Shown here: piece by piece, positions 42,760 through 50,977 of the stretch
How positions within the stretch are numbered: position 1 is the stretch's first letter
Layout of the letters: each line of letters opens with the position of its first letter
Source of the DNA: Acidobacteriaceae bacterium
Lineage (GTDB): Bacteria; Acidobacteriota; Terriglobia; Terriglobales; Acidobacteriaceae
Assembly (NCBI GenBank): GCA_030041515.1
Contig: JASHNS010000030.1
Location: 1 to 64,000 of the forward strand
Direction of reading: 5' to 3'
DNA: 64,000 bases
The notes under the pieces: generated by a model
The model's input: only the letters and a program-made list of their open reading frames with translations
Database searches by the model: none
What the model was told of the DNA's origin: nothing
Position numbers and translations under genes: made by a program

Positions 42760-44679
42760 TCACCTCCGGATGGGACTGCGGCGAATGCGCATCGCGGCCG
42801 CGGTTACCGTGCCGTCAGGGTTGTGATCGTAGCCGTGGCAGCTGAGCGTGCAGGTGTTGGAGGCGTGGTTATACGCGATCGGCTGGCCTCCATTCGGAGC
42901 CACGACATTCACATCGAAGTTCACCAGGCGTTCACCGCCGATGGTGCCGCTCACCGCTCCCATTCCGTGCGCCGTGTGGCACACGGAGCAGCTGAACCCC
43001 GCATTGATGTGAAGGCTATGCTGATTGAAGCTCGTGTTCGCGAGGATTTGTGATAGGTCGTGGCACTTCGCGCACAGCGCATACGGTCCATTCACGCTCG
43101 TGTCGGGATTGGGAAACAGATTCGTGATGAGGGCGCCCGGCGTCGGCGCCTGGCTGAACTCGTAACGCCGCTCCAGAATATGCGTCCACTTCGAACCATG
43201 GGGTCCGTTCGCGCCGGTTCCGCCGAATTCCCGATTGTCGTCGCTGTTATGGCAGTCGGTGCAGAAGATCTGTGTTCCCATCGCGCGCCCCTGCGTCGCC
43301 CCGTCCAGGTCCAGCATGTAGGTGCGCAGGCTGGGTTGCGGCCAGGGGCTCGACCTCGGGTGCATCACGGGATGGCTCGACAGCCTTGCCGCCGCCGCCG
43401 AGAATTGCGGAATCAGATTCAGCGGATCGCCTGCCGCGACGGCACGTACCGGCGCATAGCCATAGATCGCCAGCGTCTGCTTGCCGGAGCTCGCCCCATG
43501 GCAACGCAGGCAAATCTCATACTGATTCACCGCGGGCGTAAGCACCGTTGTGCCGTTCGTCGCGCTGATGCCGACAGCATCTTTCTCTGAGACGCGAAGC
43601 AGTGGCGCCGACGTAAAGCTTCCTACCGGTTGCGAACCGTGCGGGCTGTGACAATCAACGCAGGTGGCGTGCCGATTGTTATTCAGCAGTGCCGGCTCAT
43701 TGGCGTCATGCGGGTTCGCGGAGCTGGGGAACGGGTGCCCGACCTTGCCCGAAGCGTATTCGGCAAAGACGTCTTCCCAGGTCGGCATCGGTGAAACGTT
43801 CGCGCCATTGTGGCAACCGATGCAATCCTGCTCGTTCTGCGCGCGCAGGATTCGTTGGGGCGAGCTGGCATTGTGCGGCGTGTGGCAGGCGATACAGGCG
43901 TTGGCTCCAACGGTCGCGTAGCTGCCCAGCTGGGTCTGCGCGACGGCATTGGCCGCCGCTATTTTCGCGACGGACAGCGCATGCGCGCTCGTTGCCCAGT
44001 CCACCAGCGGATTCGGATGTCCCGACATCGTCCGGGTCGGATCGTGGCAGGCGAGGCAGAGCTGGCCGGAGGAACTGTCCTTCACGAGGAAGTTCTGCGA
44101 AACCAGATCCTTCGCCTGAACGTGCGGATTATGGCAGGACGTGCACTCCACGTTGCCCTGAACCAGATGCACCGCACCCGTCGTATCTGCGGTCTTCCCG
44201 CTGGACACCAGCGTGGACACAAGATCCACTGTGTCCTTGAGCGGGAGCACCAGGCTGAAGGGGTGCGACGACTGCAGCGTGCTGCCGAAGACATCCTGCG
44301 CATACATCGACCCTTGCGTAGTCACCTGCCCGTACACCACGGTGTCGCCAATGGCCACCGTGCCATCATGGCAACTCAGGCAGTGATTGCTGACAGAATT
44401 GAGCAGCGGCTGCCGTCCGGTGTTGGCTTCCGTCGTGCTGCTGTAGGTGGTGTACGTCTGTGTGGTGAGCTTTTGGTTCCACAGGCCGACATTCAGGCCC
44501 GAGTGCGGCGCATGGCAGTAAGCGCAGGCATCCGGCCGCGCTCCTTTGATGGGCGACGGCCCTCCCGGCCCGAGGTAATGCGCCCCCATCGCGTCGCCAC
44601 CAACCTGCGCGCGCAGCCCGGAGCCGGACAACAGCGCTGCTGCGATCGCCAGCCCCGCCAGCATGCCTCTCGCTCTCAC
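42760..44679 (-). CDS. Twelve-haem c-type cytochrome with one CX3CH site
   Basis: A 639-residue exported cytochrome with eleven CXXCH motifs (CAYCHAPH, CLSCHDGT, CTSCHNPH, CLACHDPT, CIACHTPH, CIGCHNGA, CVDCHSPH, CLRCHGAS, CTDCHNSD, CAKCHDLS, CSVCHTAH). A final CTLSCHGYDH has three residues between the cysteines. The N-terminal half shows the WNQKLTT / NHCLSCHDGT / SHPFSLVLP / VECTSCHNPH pattern of filament-type or outer-surface cytochromes. The GTG start at 44679 has GGAG seven bases upstream and overlaps the stop of the upstream NHL gene in GTGA, so the two are translationally coupled. It likely hands electrons to or from the beta-barrel conduit encoded upstream. Confidence 0.9.
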   Translation of the reverse strand: MRARGMLAGLAIAAALLSGSGLRAQVGGDAMGAHYLGPGGPSPIKGARPDACAYCHAPHSGLNVGLWNQKLTTQTYTTYSSTTEANTGRQPLLNSVSNHCLSCHDGTVAIGDTVVYGQVTTQGSMYAQDVFGSTLQSSHPFSLVLPLKDTVDLVSTLVSSGKTADTTGAVHLVQGNVECTSCHNPHVQAKDLVSQNFLVKDSSSGQLCLACHDPTRTMSGHPNPLVDWATSAHALSVAKIAAANAVAQTQLGSYATVGANACIACHTPHNASSPQRILRAQNEQDCIGCHNGANVSPMPTWEDVFAEYASGKVGHPFPSSANPHDANEPALLNNNRHATCVDCHSPHGSQPVGSFTSAPLLRVSEKDAVGISATNGTTVLTPAVNQYEICLRCHGASSGKQTLAIYGYAPVRAVAAGDPLNLIPQFSAAAARLSSHPVMHPRSSPWPQPSLRTYMLDLDGATQGRAMGTQIFCTDCHNSDDNREFGGTGANGPHGSKWTHILERRYEFSQAPTPGALITNLFPNPDTSVNGPYALCAKCHDLSQILANTSFNQHSLHINAGFSCSVCHTAHGMGAVSGTIGGERLVNFDVNVVAPNGGQPIAYNHASNTCTLSCHGYDHNPDGTVTAAAMRIRRSPIRR

Positions 44680-45836
44680 TGCGCTTCTCCCGCCACCGTC
44701 CGCTTTTGCAGCGAGGCGGTCTTCAATCCCGCGTACCGGAAGACCTGCACGCGGCGGTTGAACGAATCCACGACAAACACCTGGTCGCTTCGATCGATGT
44801 ACAGTCCTGCAGGAAGCTGGAACTGGCCGGCGTGCGTTCCATTGCCGCCGAACCAATACAGCAGTTGCCCCTGACGGTTAAAGACCTGGACCACACCCCA
44901 CTCGTCGTCCACGACATAAAGATCGCCTTCGGAATCCATCGCTACCGCCTTCGGACGGAACATCGCGCCGATGCTGTCGCCGATTTGTCCAACGGCATAC
45001 TCAAACTTTCCCGAAAGGTCGAAAGCCTGAACGCGAAAATTCAGTGCGTCGACTACCAGCAGGGTGTCACCCTCCAGCCGCAACTCAGTGGGATAGTTAA
45101 ATTCACCCGGCAGTCCTCCTCTCTGCCCGAAGCTGCTCAGCACGGTTCCGCGCATATCCAGGATGTAAACCCGGAAACGCAGCGTGTCTGTGACATAAAT
45201 CCGCCCGGCTGCGGAGTCGACGGCGATGCCGGTCGGCCTCTTGAACCAGCCCTCCCCGCCCTTCAGTGCGCCGATTGCGCGCATGAACCTGCCGTTGGGC
45301 GAGAAAACGAAAATCACTCCTGCAAGCGAATCGGTGACGTAAATGTTGTCCTCGGCGTCCACCGCGATGCACTGCGGCGCCGTCATCGAGAAGGTCCGCC
45401 CGAGCCGCTGAACAAACTTGTACTTGTGCTTTTGGAAATCGAAGATATGCACGCCGGCCGCGCCCGGATCGGTCACCAGAATCCGTCCACGCGAATCGGT
45501 GACTACGCTGTACGGACGCACCATGCCGCGATAATCCGGCATACCGGCCACGAAATCCCACACCTTATTCCAGAATCCCCGGTTCGGCTTCACGTCGGCC
45601 TGCGAGCTGAAGCTGCGCTCCCAGGTCAGGCTCCGGCCGCTGGCAAGCGAGATCTGCCAGTATTCCGGCTGCGCCGTCCTGTGCTTTTGGGCCGCCACCA
45701 TCGAAGAGCAAAGCGTGCAAACCAGGACGAGCATTTGCACGCGCCGACCGCGCCCCGCGCCCAGCGATCGCCATCCCCCTGCGTCCGCACGCCGGAGGCT
45801 CCTCTGCCTGGTTTCGCTCAGAAGATGTTGAACCAT
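44676..45836 (-). CDS. Secreted NHL-repeat beta-propeller protein B
   Basis: A 386-residue protein with a hydrophobic segment near residue 40 (VQMLVLVCTLCSSMVAAQ) and NHL repeats such as RPYSVVTDSRGRILVTD, APQCIAVDAEDNIYVTD, RPTGIAVDSAAGRIYVTD, RPKAVAMDSEGDLYVVD and LPAGLYIDRSDQVFVVD. It is a paralogue of the propeller at 38851-40167, including the last-repeat motif RRVQVFRY. The ATG at 45836 overlaps the preceding barrel gene by 19 bases; a later start near the hydrophobic segment would give a normal-length signal peptide, so the start is uncertain. It is coupled to the 12-haem cytochrome by a GTGA overlap. Confidence 0.85.
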   Translation of the reverse strand: MVQHLLSETRQRSLRRADAGGWRSLGAGRGRRVQMLVLVCTLCSSMVAAQKHRTAQPEYWQISLASGRSLTWERSFSSQADVKPNRGFWNKVWDFVAGMPDYRGMVRPYSVVTDSRGRILVTDPGAAGVHIFDFQKHKYKFVQRLGRTFSMTAPQCIAVDAEDNIYVTDSLAGVIFVFSPNGRFMRAIGALKGGEGWFKRPTGIAVDSAAGRIYVTDTLRFRVYILDMRGTVLSSFGQRGGLPGEFNYPTELRLEGDTLLVVDALNFRVQAFDLSGKFEYAVGQIGDSIGAMFRPKAVAMDSEGDLYVVDDEWGVVQVFNRQGQLLYWFGGNGTHAGQFQLPAGLYIDRSDQVFVVDSFNRRVQVFRYAGLKTASLQKRTVAGEAQ

Positions 45837-47653
45837 CGCGAAACCCCGAAGTAATACGACCCAATCATCTGCGCTGGCATACCGGACCCGCTGAATCCCT
45901 GAACGAGTCGTGCGTATCCGCTGTTCCACGAGAGCTTCCGTGTCTGATACTGAATCAGCGCTGTAAATTCGTTGTTGCTGTTCGACGATGTGATACCTTC
46001 GCTCGACACGTCGCTGTCCGACCTGGCATACGCTGCCGTGAGGATCAGATTTTTCACCGGCGTGCTGGACAAGGCGGCCGAGTAGCTCTTGCCGCCGTAC
46101 AGGCTGAAGAGGGTCGACGGCAAAATCGGCGGAGGAATGGGCGAAGTCGTCAGCCCGCCGCCGGTGAGCAGCGCCTGCCCGTCGGCCTTTGTATATCCGC
46201 CATTGGCGTTGATCCACCTGCCGTAACCCACGCCCGCGTCGTAACTCTGGCTGTCACTCTGATCGCCCGCCTGTTGAGTGAGCGCGGTGCGCCCCCCACC
46301 CGCTCCCATATCCACATTGAACTTACCCCAGTTCCGGCGCACGTTGACGTTGTAGTTGTAATAAGAATTCATGTAGGTCACTACCAGCGTTTCCGCGTTT
46401 TGCGCGTAGCCGAACGTTCCGCTGGTATGCCACCCGCCAATCACGCGAGAATAACTTGCGTTTGCTGAAACTCCCAGGTTGTTCTCGTTGTCCTGGTCGC
46501 CCATATTCTCCGTCAGGCTCGCCGCGCCATTGAAGGTGCCGCCCAACAGGGCTCGCATGTACGAAGCCCCCGCCGTGTACGAATCGACCGTATAGCTTTC
46601 GCCCAGGAAGGTCTGGCTGCGACGCTCCCAGGAGGCCTGAGCTTCCAGGTGCTCGCTCGCGGCGTAGCCGGCCTCAGTCATCACATCGAGGGAATCCGAC
46701 TTTTCGTTGGATGTGGACGGCACAGCACCGCCTGCGGCTACGATCGCCTCCACCAGTTGCCCGGTTAGATTGTCGGAGTAATTCAGGCTGGCAGTCAGCG
46801 AAAGCCTCTGGGTGGGATGCAGTGTGGCCAGGGCACTCGTCAAGTCGACGGTGCCGCTGGATGTGGAGCCCAGAAATGTCGTGCTGTAGTTTGAGTGGTT
46901 GATGCCCGCCGATGCGGAACCAGACAAAGGCAGGACATGCGAGAGATTAAAGCCGTATGCCCCGCTCGTTGAACTCGTCTCGGCCGATTGCTCTCCGGCG
47001 AGGACCGCGGGAATCATGGAATTGGAGGTTCCATGGTTGTAGAAGGCTCCCATCCCAAAGCCGTCCAGGTTGTAACCGGAGTGCAGATTGAGAGAGTCGA
47101 AGTTATTCGTTCCCTCTTCGTCAATCCCGTAAACGCTGTAGTTGCTGCTGCCGCTCTGCCAGCCCGCGGAGAAGGACGGCATGCTCGGGAGCTCTTCGCT
47201 CCAGTTGATGCCGAAGGTGTTGCTGTTGCCGTCCGTGACGTAATTGGCAAGACCCGGGATATCGTAGTTGCCCTCGCGGTTGTAAGCCTTCGACCATGTC
47301 ACCGAACCGGGAAAGTGGCTGCCTCCGAAGATTTCGCTGCTGAAATCCAGTCCACTCGCGTTCGAGATGGACTGGAAGCTGGAGTTGGCGCGCGACTGGT
47401 TGATATAGAACGACGCATCGTAGGAGAGGAAGTTAGGACTGTAATAGTCGCCGGACAATGTTCCCGCGCCGCCGAACGCCCAGGTGTGATCGGAACCGGT
47501 CTGGTTGCCGAAATCTGCGGAATACCCCGGCGAGATCACGCCGCTCAGCTTCGTGCTGAAATTCCCCACCTGAAGCTGCGCGATGCCCTGCGGGTGAACG
47601 AGCGCCAGCGCGCTCGCCGCTACCACTCCCGCAACTCGCTGCCACATCGCCAC
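45818..47653 (-). CDS. Outer-membrane beta-barrel, putative porin of a cytochrome conduit
   Basis: A 611-residue protein with signal peptide (VAASALALVHPQGIAQ). Long runs of alternating polar/aromatic strands follow (LSYDASFYINQSRA, SLTASLNYSDNLTG, YNYNVNVRRNWGKF), and the chain ends in FGVSRWFNIF. The terminal phenylalanine is the usual signal for outer-membrane barrel assembly. Its size would allow 20 or more strands, comparable with MtrB/PioB-type porins that sheath a multihaem cytochrome. No CXXCH is present. Located between a prolyl isomerase and an NHL/cytochrome pair, it is the best candidate for the outer-membrane pore. A Crp-like dyad lies 48 bases upstream, so it may have its own promoter. 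Confidence 0.82.
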   Translation of the reverse strand: MAMWQRVAGVVAASALALVHPQGIAQLQVGNFSTKLSGVISPGYSADFGNQTGSDHTWAFGGAGTLSGDYYSPNFLSYDASFYINQSRANSSFQSISNASGLDFSSEIFGGSHFPGSVTWSKAYNREGNYDIPGLANYVTDGNSNTFGINWSEELPSMPSFSAGWQSGSSNYSVYGIDEEGTNNFDSLNLHSGYNLDGFGMGAFYNHGTSNSMIPAVLAGEQSAETSSTSGAYGFNLSHVLPLSGSASAGINHSNYSTTFLGSTSSGTVDLTSALATLHPTQRLSLTASLNYSDNLTGQLVEAIVAAGGAVPSTSNEKSDSLDVMTEAGYAASEHLEAQASWERRSQTFLGESYTVDSYTAGASYMRALLGGTFNGAASLTENMGDQDNENNLGVSANASYSRVIGGWHTSGTFGYAQNAETLVVTYMNSYYNYNVNVRRNWGKFNVDMGAGGGRTALTQQAGDQSDSQSYDAGVGYGRWINANGGYTKADGQALLTGGGLTTSPIPPPILPSTLFSLYGGKSYSAALSSTPVKNLILTAAYARSDSDVSSEGITSSNSNNEFTALIQYQTRKLSWNSGYARLVQGFSGSGMPAQMIGSYYFGVSRWFNIF

Positions 47654-47700
47654 TGCAGATCGTCCTTTAATCCAGCCTCTCCGCTGCGACGCTCGAAATC

Positions 47701-47716
47701 TGTGATTGGAATCACT
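47701..47716. promoter_or_regulatory. Crp-like dyad upstream of the beta-barrel gene
   Basis: TGTGA-TTGGAA-TCACT lies 48 bases before the barrel gene, in the 141-base gap after the isomerase gene. The half-sites are identical to those at 41753-41768, which supports a real operator. Confidence 0.55.
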
Positions 47717-47794
47717 CTGCGTCGAATCGTATCTGGGTTTGTCTTTGTCTCCTCCGGCCCGGTCTACAGCTCACTTCCGGCGGATTGCGCCCCC

Positions 47795-48784
47795 TCAGAA
47801 CTCCTCTACCCTCGCGTTCTGCCGCAGCTTCTTGTCCAGCGCCGCCCGCAGAGCGTTTCTTTTTTTCTCGTACAGTTCTTTACGGAGCGGAACCTCAACT
47901 TCCTGGAACGTCGCCTCGCCCGCCGGCGTGTGCGCCCCGAGGCGCACAATCGTGAATGCCTGCTGGACCTCGATTAGCCCGCTCATCTGTCCCGCCCGCA
48001 TGCCCCGCAAAGCCTGCAGCACCGGTGGAACAAGCTGATCGACGGGAACGGGCCGGTGTTGGCCCATCACCACGCGATAGTCATCGTCAGAGATCTTCTC
48101 TGCCAGCAATCCGAAATCCTCCGCCGTCTTTGTCGCTTTCGCCTGGCGCAGGGCGTCTTCGGCGCGCTTGCGCTCTTCGGCCAGTTGCGCGGCCGTCGGA
48201 TGAGTGGGCGGGAGGATGGAGATGGTCTGAAATGTATAAGACTCAGGGTGATGAAACCGTGCCGGATTCTTCAGGTAATACGCTCGTGCATCCGCGAGCG
48301 AAACCGCGCTGCGGCTGTCGACTTCCATCCTGAGAAAGCGGTCGATGAGCAGCGAGCGGCGAATCTTCGCGCGCAGCAGCTCGCGCGAGCCGTGAAATTC
48401 GGTTGCCACAAAGGCGTTGTACTCGTCCGGTGAAGAGAAGCTCGCGCGAAAGTCCGCTTCGGCTTTAGCCATCGTGGCCGGCGCAATGGTCATGTGCCGC
48501 CGCTGCGCCTCCTGGAAAACCAGTTCCTCGAAGACCATCATCTTCATCGCGCCGTCGCGGATCTGCGCTTCCATTTCCTTCGGTAGCCCGCCGTGCTGCC
48601 GCGCATACGGGAAGATCGCATATTCCTCGCGAGCGAGATCGGCGTTGGTGAGCACGACGCCGTTGACCCGCGCCGCCGGCTGATCCTGCTGGACCTGAGT
48701 GGGAGCGTGCGAGGCCACCTGAGCTCTTCCCGATACAACAACGGCGAGCAATAAAATTCCACAAGTTGAGATTTTCTGTTTCAT
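47795..48784 (-). CDS. PpiC/SurA-type periplasmic peptidyl-prolyl isomerase
   Basis: A 329-residue exported protein (signal CGILLLAVVVSGRAQ). An N-terminal SurA-like helical part contains ARVNGVVLTNADLAREEY and long helices to about 180. A parvulin-like domain (about 195-310) follows, with FHHPESYTFQTISI, ALRQAKATKTAEDFGLLAEKISDD, and GMRAGQMSGLIEVQQAFTIVRL. It likely chaperones the barrel or the cytochromes in the periplasm. The ATG at 48784 is supported by AGGA seven bases upstream. It lies just past a strong terminator, so its expression depends on read-through from the tetrahaem gene or on a promoter I cannot see. Confidence 0.87.
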   Translation of the reverse strand: MKQKISTCGILLLAVVVSGRAQVASHAPTQVQQDQPAARVNGVVLTNADLAREEYAIFPYARQHGGLPKEMEAQIRDGAMKMMVFEELVFQEAQRRHMTIAPATMAKAEADFRASFSSPDEYNAFVATEFHGSRELLRAKIRRSLLIDRFLRMEVDSRSAVSLADARAYYLKNPARFHHPESYTFQTISILPPTHPTAAQLAEERKRAEDALRQAKATKTAEDFGLLAEKISDDDYRVVMGQHRPVPVDQLVPPVLQALRGMRAGQMSGLIEVQQAFTIVRLGAHTPAGEATFQEVEVPLRKELYEKKRNALRAALDKKLRQNARVEEF

Positions 48785-48803
48785 GGGGAAATCCTGGGGT
48801 TTG

Positions 48804-48838
48804 AAAAAATGGGGAGGGGAAATCCGTGGCCCCTCCCC
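48804..48838 (-). terminator. Intrinsic terminator between the tetrahaem gene and the isomerase gene
   Basis: On the minus strand, GGGGAGGGG and CCCCTCCCC form a perfect nine-pair stem with a ten-base loop, followed by ATTTTTTC. It lies 27 bases past the tetrahaem stop and 20 bases before the isomerase start. This is the clearest rho-independent terminator in the window. Confidence 0.88.
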
Positions 48839-48864
48839 TGTGATTACTTCGAAAGACTGCTCAG

Positions 48865-49803
48865 TTAGAACGTCGTTCCGGCGGTGCTGCCGTTGGACTC
48901 GTTGGCCTCGCCTCCATGGCATTGGCGGCAGAACTGCGCCGTCTGGTTGCTGCCCTGCGTTGTGCTGGCCGGGTTATACGGCCCACGCAGGAAGAACATG
49001 GTGGCGTAGTTGCCCGTCGGCAGTCCCGACTGACCGGTGCAGGTCGTGGCTCCATTCGTGGTGGTGCAATTCCAGTTGTCCGTCACGCTGACAATGTTCA
49101 TCACGTGCTGGTTGTGGCAGGTGGTGCACACCACAACGGGCTGGCTGTTATACACTCCGGGGCTGACAAAGAAACCGTAGTCCGTGACGAAACGGCTGGA
49201 ATTCGGACCGTTCATCAGGACCGAGCCCGTCGCGCTGATCGAGCAGTCCCAATTGTGTCCGCCGCCGCAACCGATCACTGCATTCAGTCCCACCGGGTGA
49301 TCGTTCAGGTAGTTCCCCGCACCGGTATTGTCATTGCCGAGCAGCGTCGGAATGGTGTTGTTAGTCCCGTAGGTCGGAGGCAGGCTCTCGTAGACCTTGT
49401 TCTTCATCATGGCGCCTTCGGCATAGTTGCCATCATGGCAGCTCAGGCAGGTGAGCAGCCCAGCGACATCGGGCGTGGTACCGCTCAGACTGCTGGGCAA
49501 CGTCTCGGTGAACGTTGAACCCGGCGCGGAACCTTCGGCCGCCATCTGGCCGGTGATGATGGTCTTGCCGTACAGGCTGCCGACATCCTGGCCCCACAGA
49601 GCGACGTTTCCGGCAGTGGCGTCGAAGCCCTTCTGCGCGCCGTTCCCGTATGCGCCGCTGTGAGGCGCGTGGCAGGCCGCGCAGCCGCGGCCATAGTTGA
49701 GGTGAGCGCCGAGAACATCGTTCGGCGTGGTGCCAATCATCTGGGCTGACGCGAGGCTCGCGACCCCCAGGAACATGAGTGGAAGTAGAAGTTTGTGCTT
49801 CAT
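48865..49803 (-). CDS. Tetrahaem c-type cytochrome, paralogue 2
   Basis: A 312-residue exported cytochrome (signal LLLPLMFLGVASLASAQ) with four CXXCH sites: CAACHAPHSG, CLSCHDGNYA, CTTCHNQH and CRQCHGGE. It is strongly similar to the product of 41895-42758 over its length (DVLGAHLNYGRG, LYGKTIITG, NDHPVGLNAVIGCGGG, GPNSSRFVTDYGFFVSPG, YATMFFLRGPYNP). It has extra loops, including a cysteine pair in NWNCTTTNGATTCTGQ that could form a disulfide. A strong terminator right after it and a long structured leader before it suggest high, separately controlled expression, as for a filament subunit. That is inference. Confidence 0.9.
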   Translation of the reverse strand: MKHKLLLPLMFLGVASLASAQMIGTTPNDVLGAHLNYGRGCAACHAPHSGAYGNGAQKGFDATAGNVALWGQDVGSLYGKTIITGQMAAEGSAPGSTFTETLPSSLSGTTPDVAGLLTCLSCHDGNYAEGAMMKNKVYESLPPTYGTNNTIPTLLGNDNTGAGNYLNDHPVGLNAVIGCGGGHNWDCSISATGSVLMNGPNSSRFVTDYGFFVSPGVYNSQPVVVCTTCHNQHVMNIVSVTDNWNCTTTNGATTCTGQSGLPTGNYATMFFLRGPYNPASTTQGSNQTAQFCRQCHGGEANESNGSTAGTTF

Positions 49804-49985
49804 GAAATAAGCCTCCTGCTACGCGTGTTGTTCGGCTGAACCCGAACACCGATCCTGCGGGTTGAGGTTGAGAGTCCAGTCCTGAGGAACAAAGTCTGCG
49901 CCTCGCAGCGGTGGTTGCCGCAGATCTGGAACCGGTGGCGTCTGACGGATCGAGCGATCAACGGTAAAAAGACAAACGATAAGCT

Positions 49986-50013
49986 CGTTCAGCAGCACGT
50001 TTCCTGCTGAACG
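49986..50013. repeat. Perfect hairpin in the leader region of the tetrahaem gene
   Basis: CGTTCAGCAG and CTGCTGAACG form a ten-pair stem with an eight-base loop about 180 bases upstream of the tetrahaem start. It could be a regulatory RNA structure or a protein-binding inverted repeat. Confidence 0.5.
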
Positions 50014-50188
50014 CGTGGCCGCCAGACAGGGGGAGGGGGGCGCCCCGGCGAGCCCAGCCGGGAGTTCCTGAAACAGGGACCGGGCTCCAAATTGGGAACT
50101 CCGGTCGCTCTGTGCGTGGAATACTCTTGACATTCAGCTGGCTTTCCTGGGCCGGTTATCATGCGACCATTTCCTGCATCCTGCCGGA

Positions 50189-50204
50189 TGTGACTGTCGT
50201 CACG
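50189..50204. promoter_or_regulatory. Crp/Fnr-like dyad upstream of the TPR genes
   Basis: TGTGA-CTGTCG-TCACG, with the palindrome GTGAC-TGTC-GTCAC inside it, lies 78 bases upstream of the first TPR gene. It keeps the GTGAC-N4-GTC core of the NO-island dyads. Confidence 0.5.
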
Positions 50205-50281
50205 GGACTTTGTGATGACTGCCACCGCGCTCTGAGGGCCTCTTGCCTCTACTGTGAACATGGCGGGGTGAACGATCCGCG

Positions 50282-50977
50282 ATGCCGACCCAATCAGCCC
50301 GGAAGCCCGCACCAGTGCTCATGTTTCGTGCGCGAGCCGTGTATACGGTCGCGTTCCTGGCGCTGCTTCTGGGGTTAGCTGCCGGCTACGGCACCCATTC
50401 GCGGCGGCCGTCCGATTCTGCGACACCGGCTCAGGTTTCGGCCGCCCCGGTCGAAGCTACGGCCCCGCAAAGCCCCGCTCCTGCGACTCTCAAACAGATG
50501 GCCGACCAACAGGCGGCTCCCCTGATGGCGAAGCTCAAAACCGACCCCAATAACCCAGACCTGATGCTGCAGTTGGGAGCAATTTATTTCGTCGCTCGGC
50601 AATATCAGGACGCGAGCGGCTGGTACACCAGGGCCGTCGAAGCCGATCCGCGCAATGTGGCCTCGCGCAACAAGCTCGCCGGCAGCCTCTTCCGCGCAGG
50701 CCAGTCGGATGCCGCGATCCAGCAACTGAAGGCCGCGTTGCGCATCGAGCCCACCGATCCCGATTCTCTCTACAACCTGGGCATGATCGATTTGAGCGGC
50801 AAGGGCGATGTGCGGGGAGCGCTGTCCGCCTGGCAAAGCCTTCTCCAGACCAACCCTCGACTCAGCGAGGACCGCAAAGCCGCAGTCCTTCAGCTGATCA
50901 CGAACACGATGAACTTTGTCAACGACCCTCATCAGCTGGAAGGAGGACGCCGGCATGCCAAAGCCCAGGCGGAATAG
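50282..50977 (+). CDS. Membrane-anchored TPR protein 1
   Basis: A 231-residue protein with an N-terminal helix (YTVAFLALLLGLAAGYG, about 21-37), a Pro/Ala-rich linker, and three TPR-like helical pairs: DPNNPDLMLQLGAIYFVARQ, DPRNVASRNKLAGSLFRAGQ and EPTDPDSLYNLGMIDLSGKG. The layout resembles the NrfG/CcmI-type TPR proteins that help attach haem to cytochromes. Next to a locus with 36 haem sites that role is attractive but unproven. It overlaps the next gene, a clear paralogue, by 23 bases. The start lacks a strong ribosome-binding site. Confidence 0.82.
   Translation: MPTQSARKPAPVLMFRARAVYTVAFLALLLGLAAGYGTHSRRPSDSATPAQVSAAPVEATAPQSPAPATLKQMADQQAAPLMAKLKTDPNNPDLMLQLGAIYFVARQYQDASGWYTRAVEADPRNVASRNKLAGSLFRAGQSDAAIQQLKAALRIEPTDPDSLYNLGMIDLSGKGDVRGALSAWQSLLQTNPRLSEDRKAAVLQLITNTMNFVNDPHQLEGGRRHAKAQAE

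Larger units (their letters stand above)
49804..50281. other. Divergent regulatory region with inverted repeats
   Basis: About 480 bases between the leftward tetrahaem gene and the rightward TPR gene. It holds a perfect hairpin (49986-50013), a second imperfect inverted repeat (GGAGTTCC 50061-50068 with GGAACTCC 50095-50102), and a Crp/Fnr-like dyad (50189-50204). I looked on the minus strand for the GGCAAACC and CGCAAAGCC elements of cyclic-dinucleotide (GEMM) riboswitches and did not find them. Confidence 0.55.

Noticed and set aside
49804-50281. Possible GEMM (cyclic dinucleotide) riboswitch before the tetrahaem gene
   Set aside because: The conserved GGCAAACC and CGCAAAGCC elements and the 3' tetraloop-receptor pairing are not found on the minus strand.
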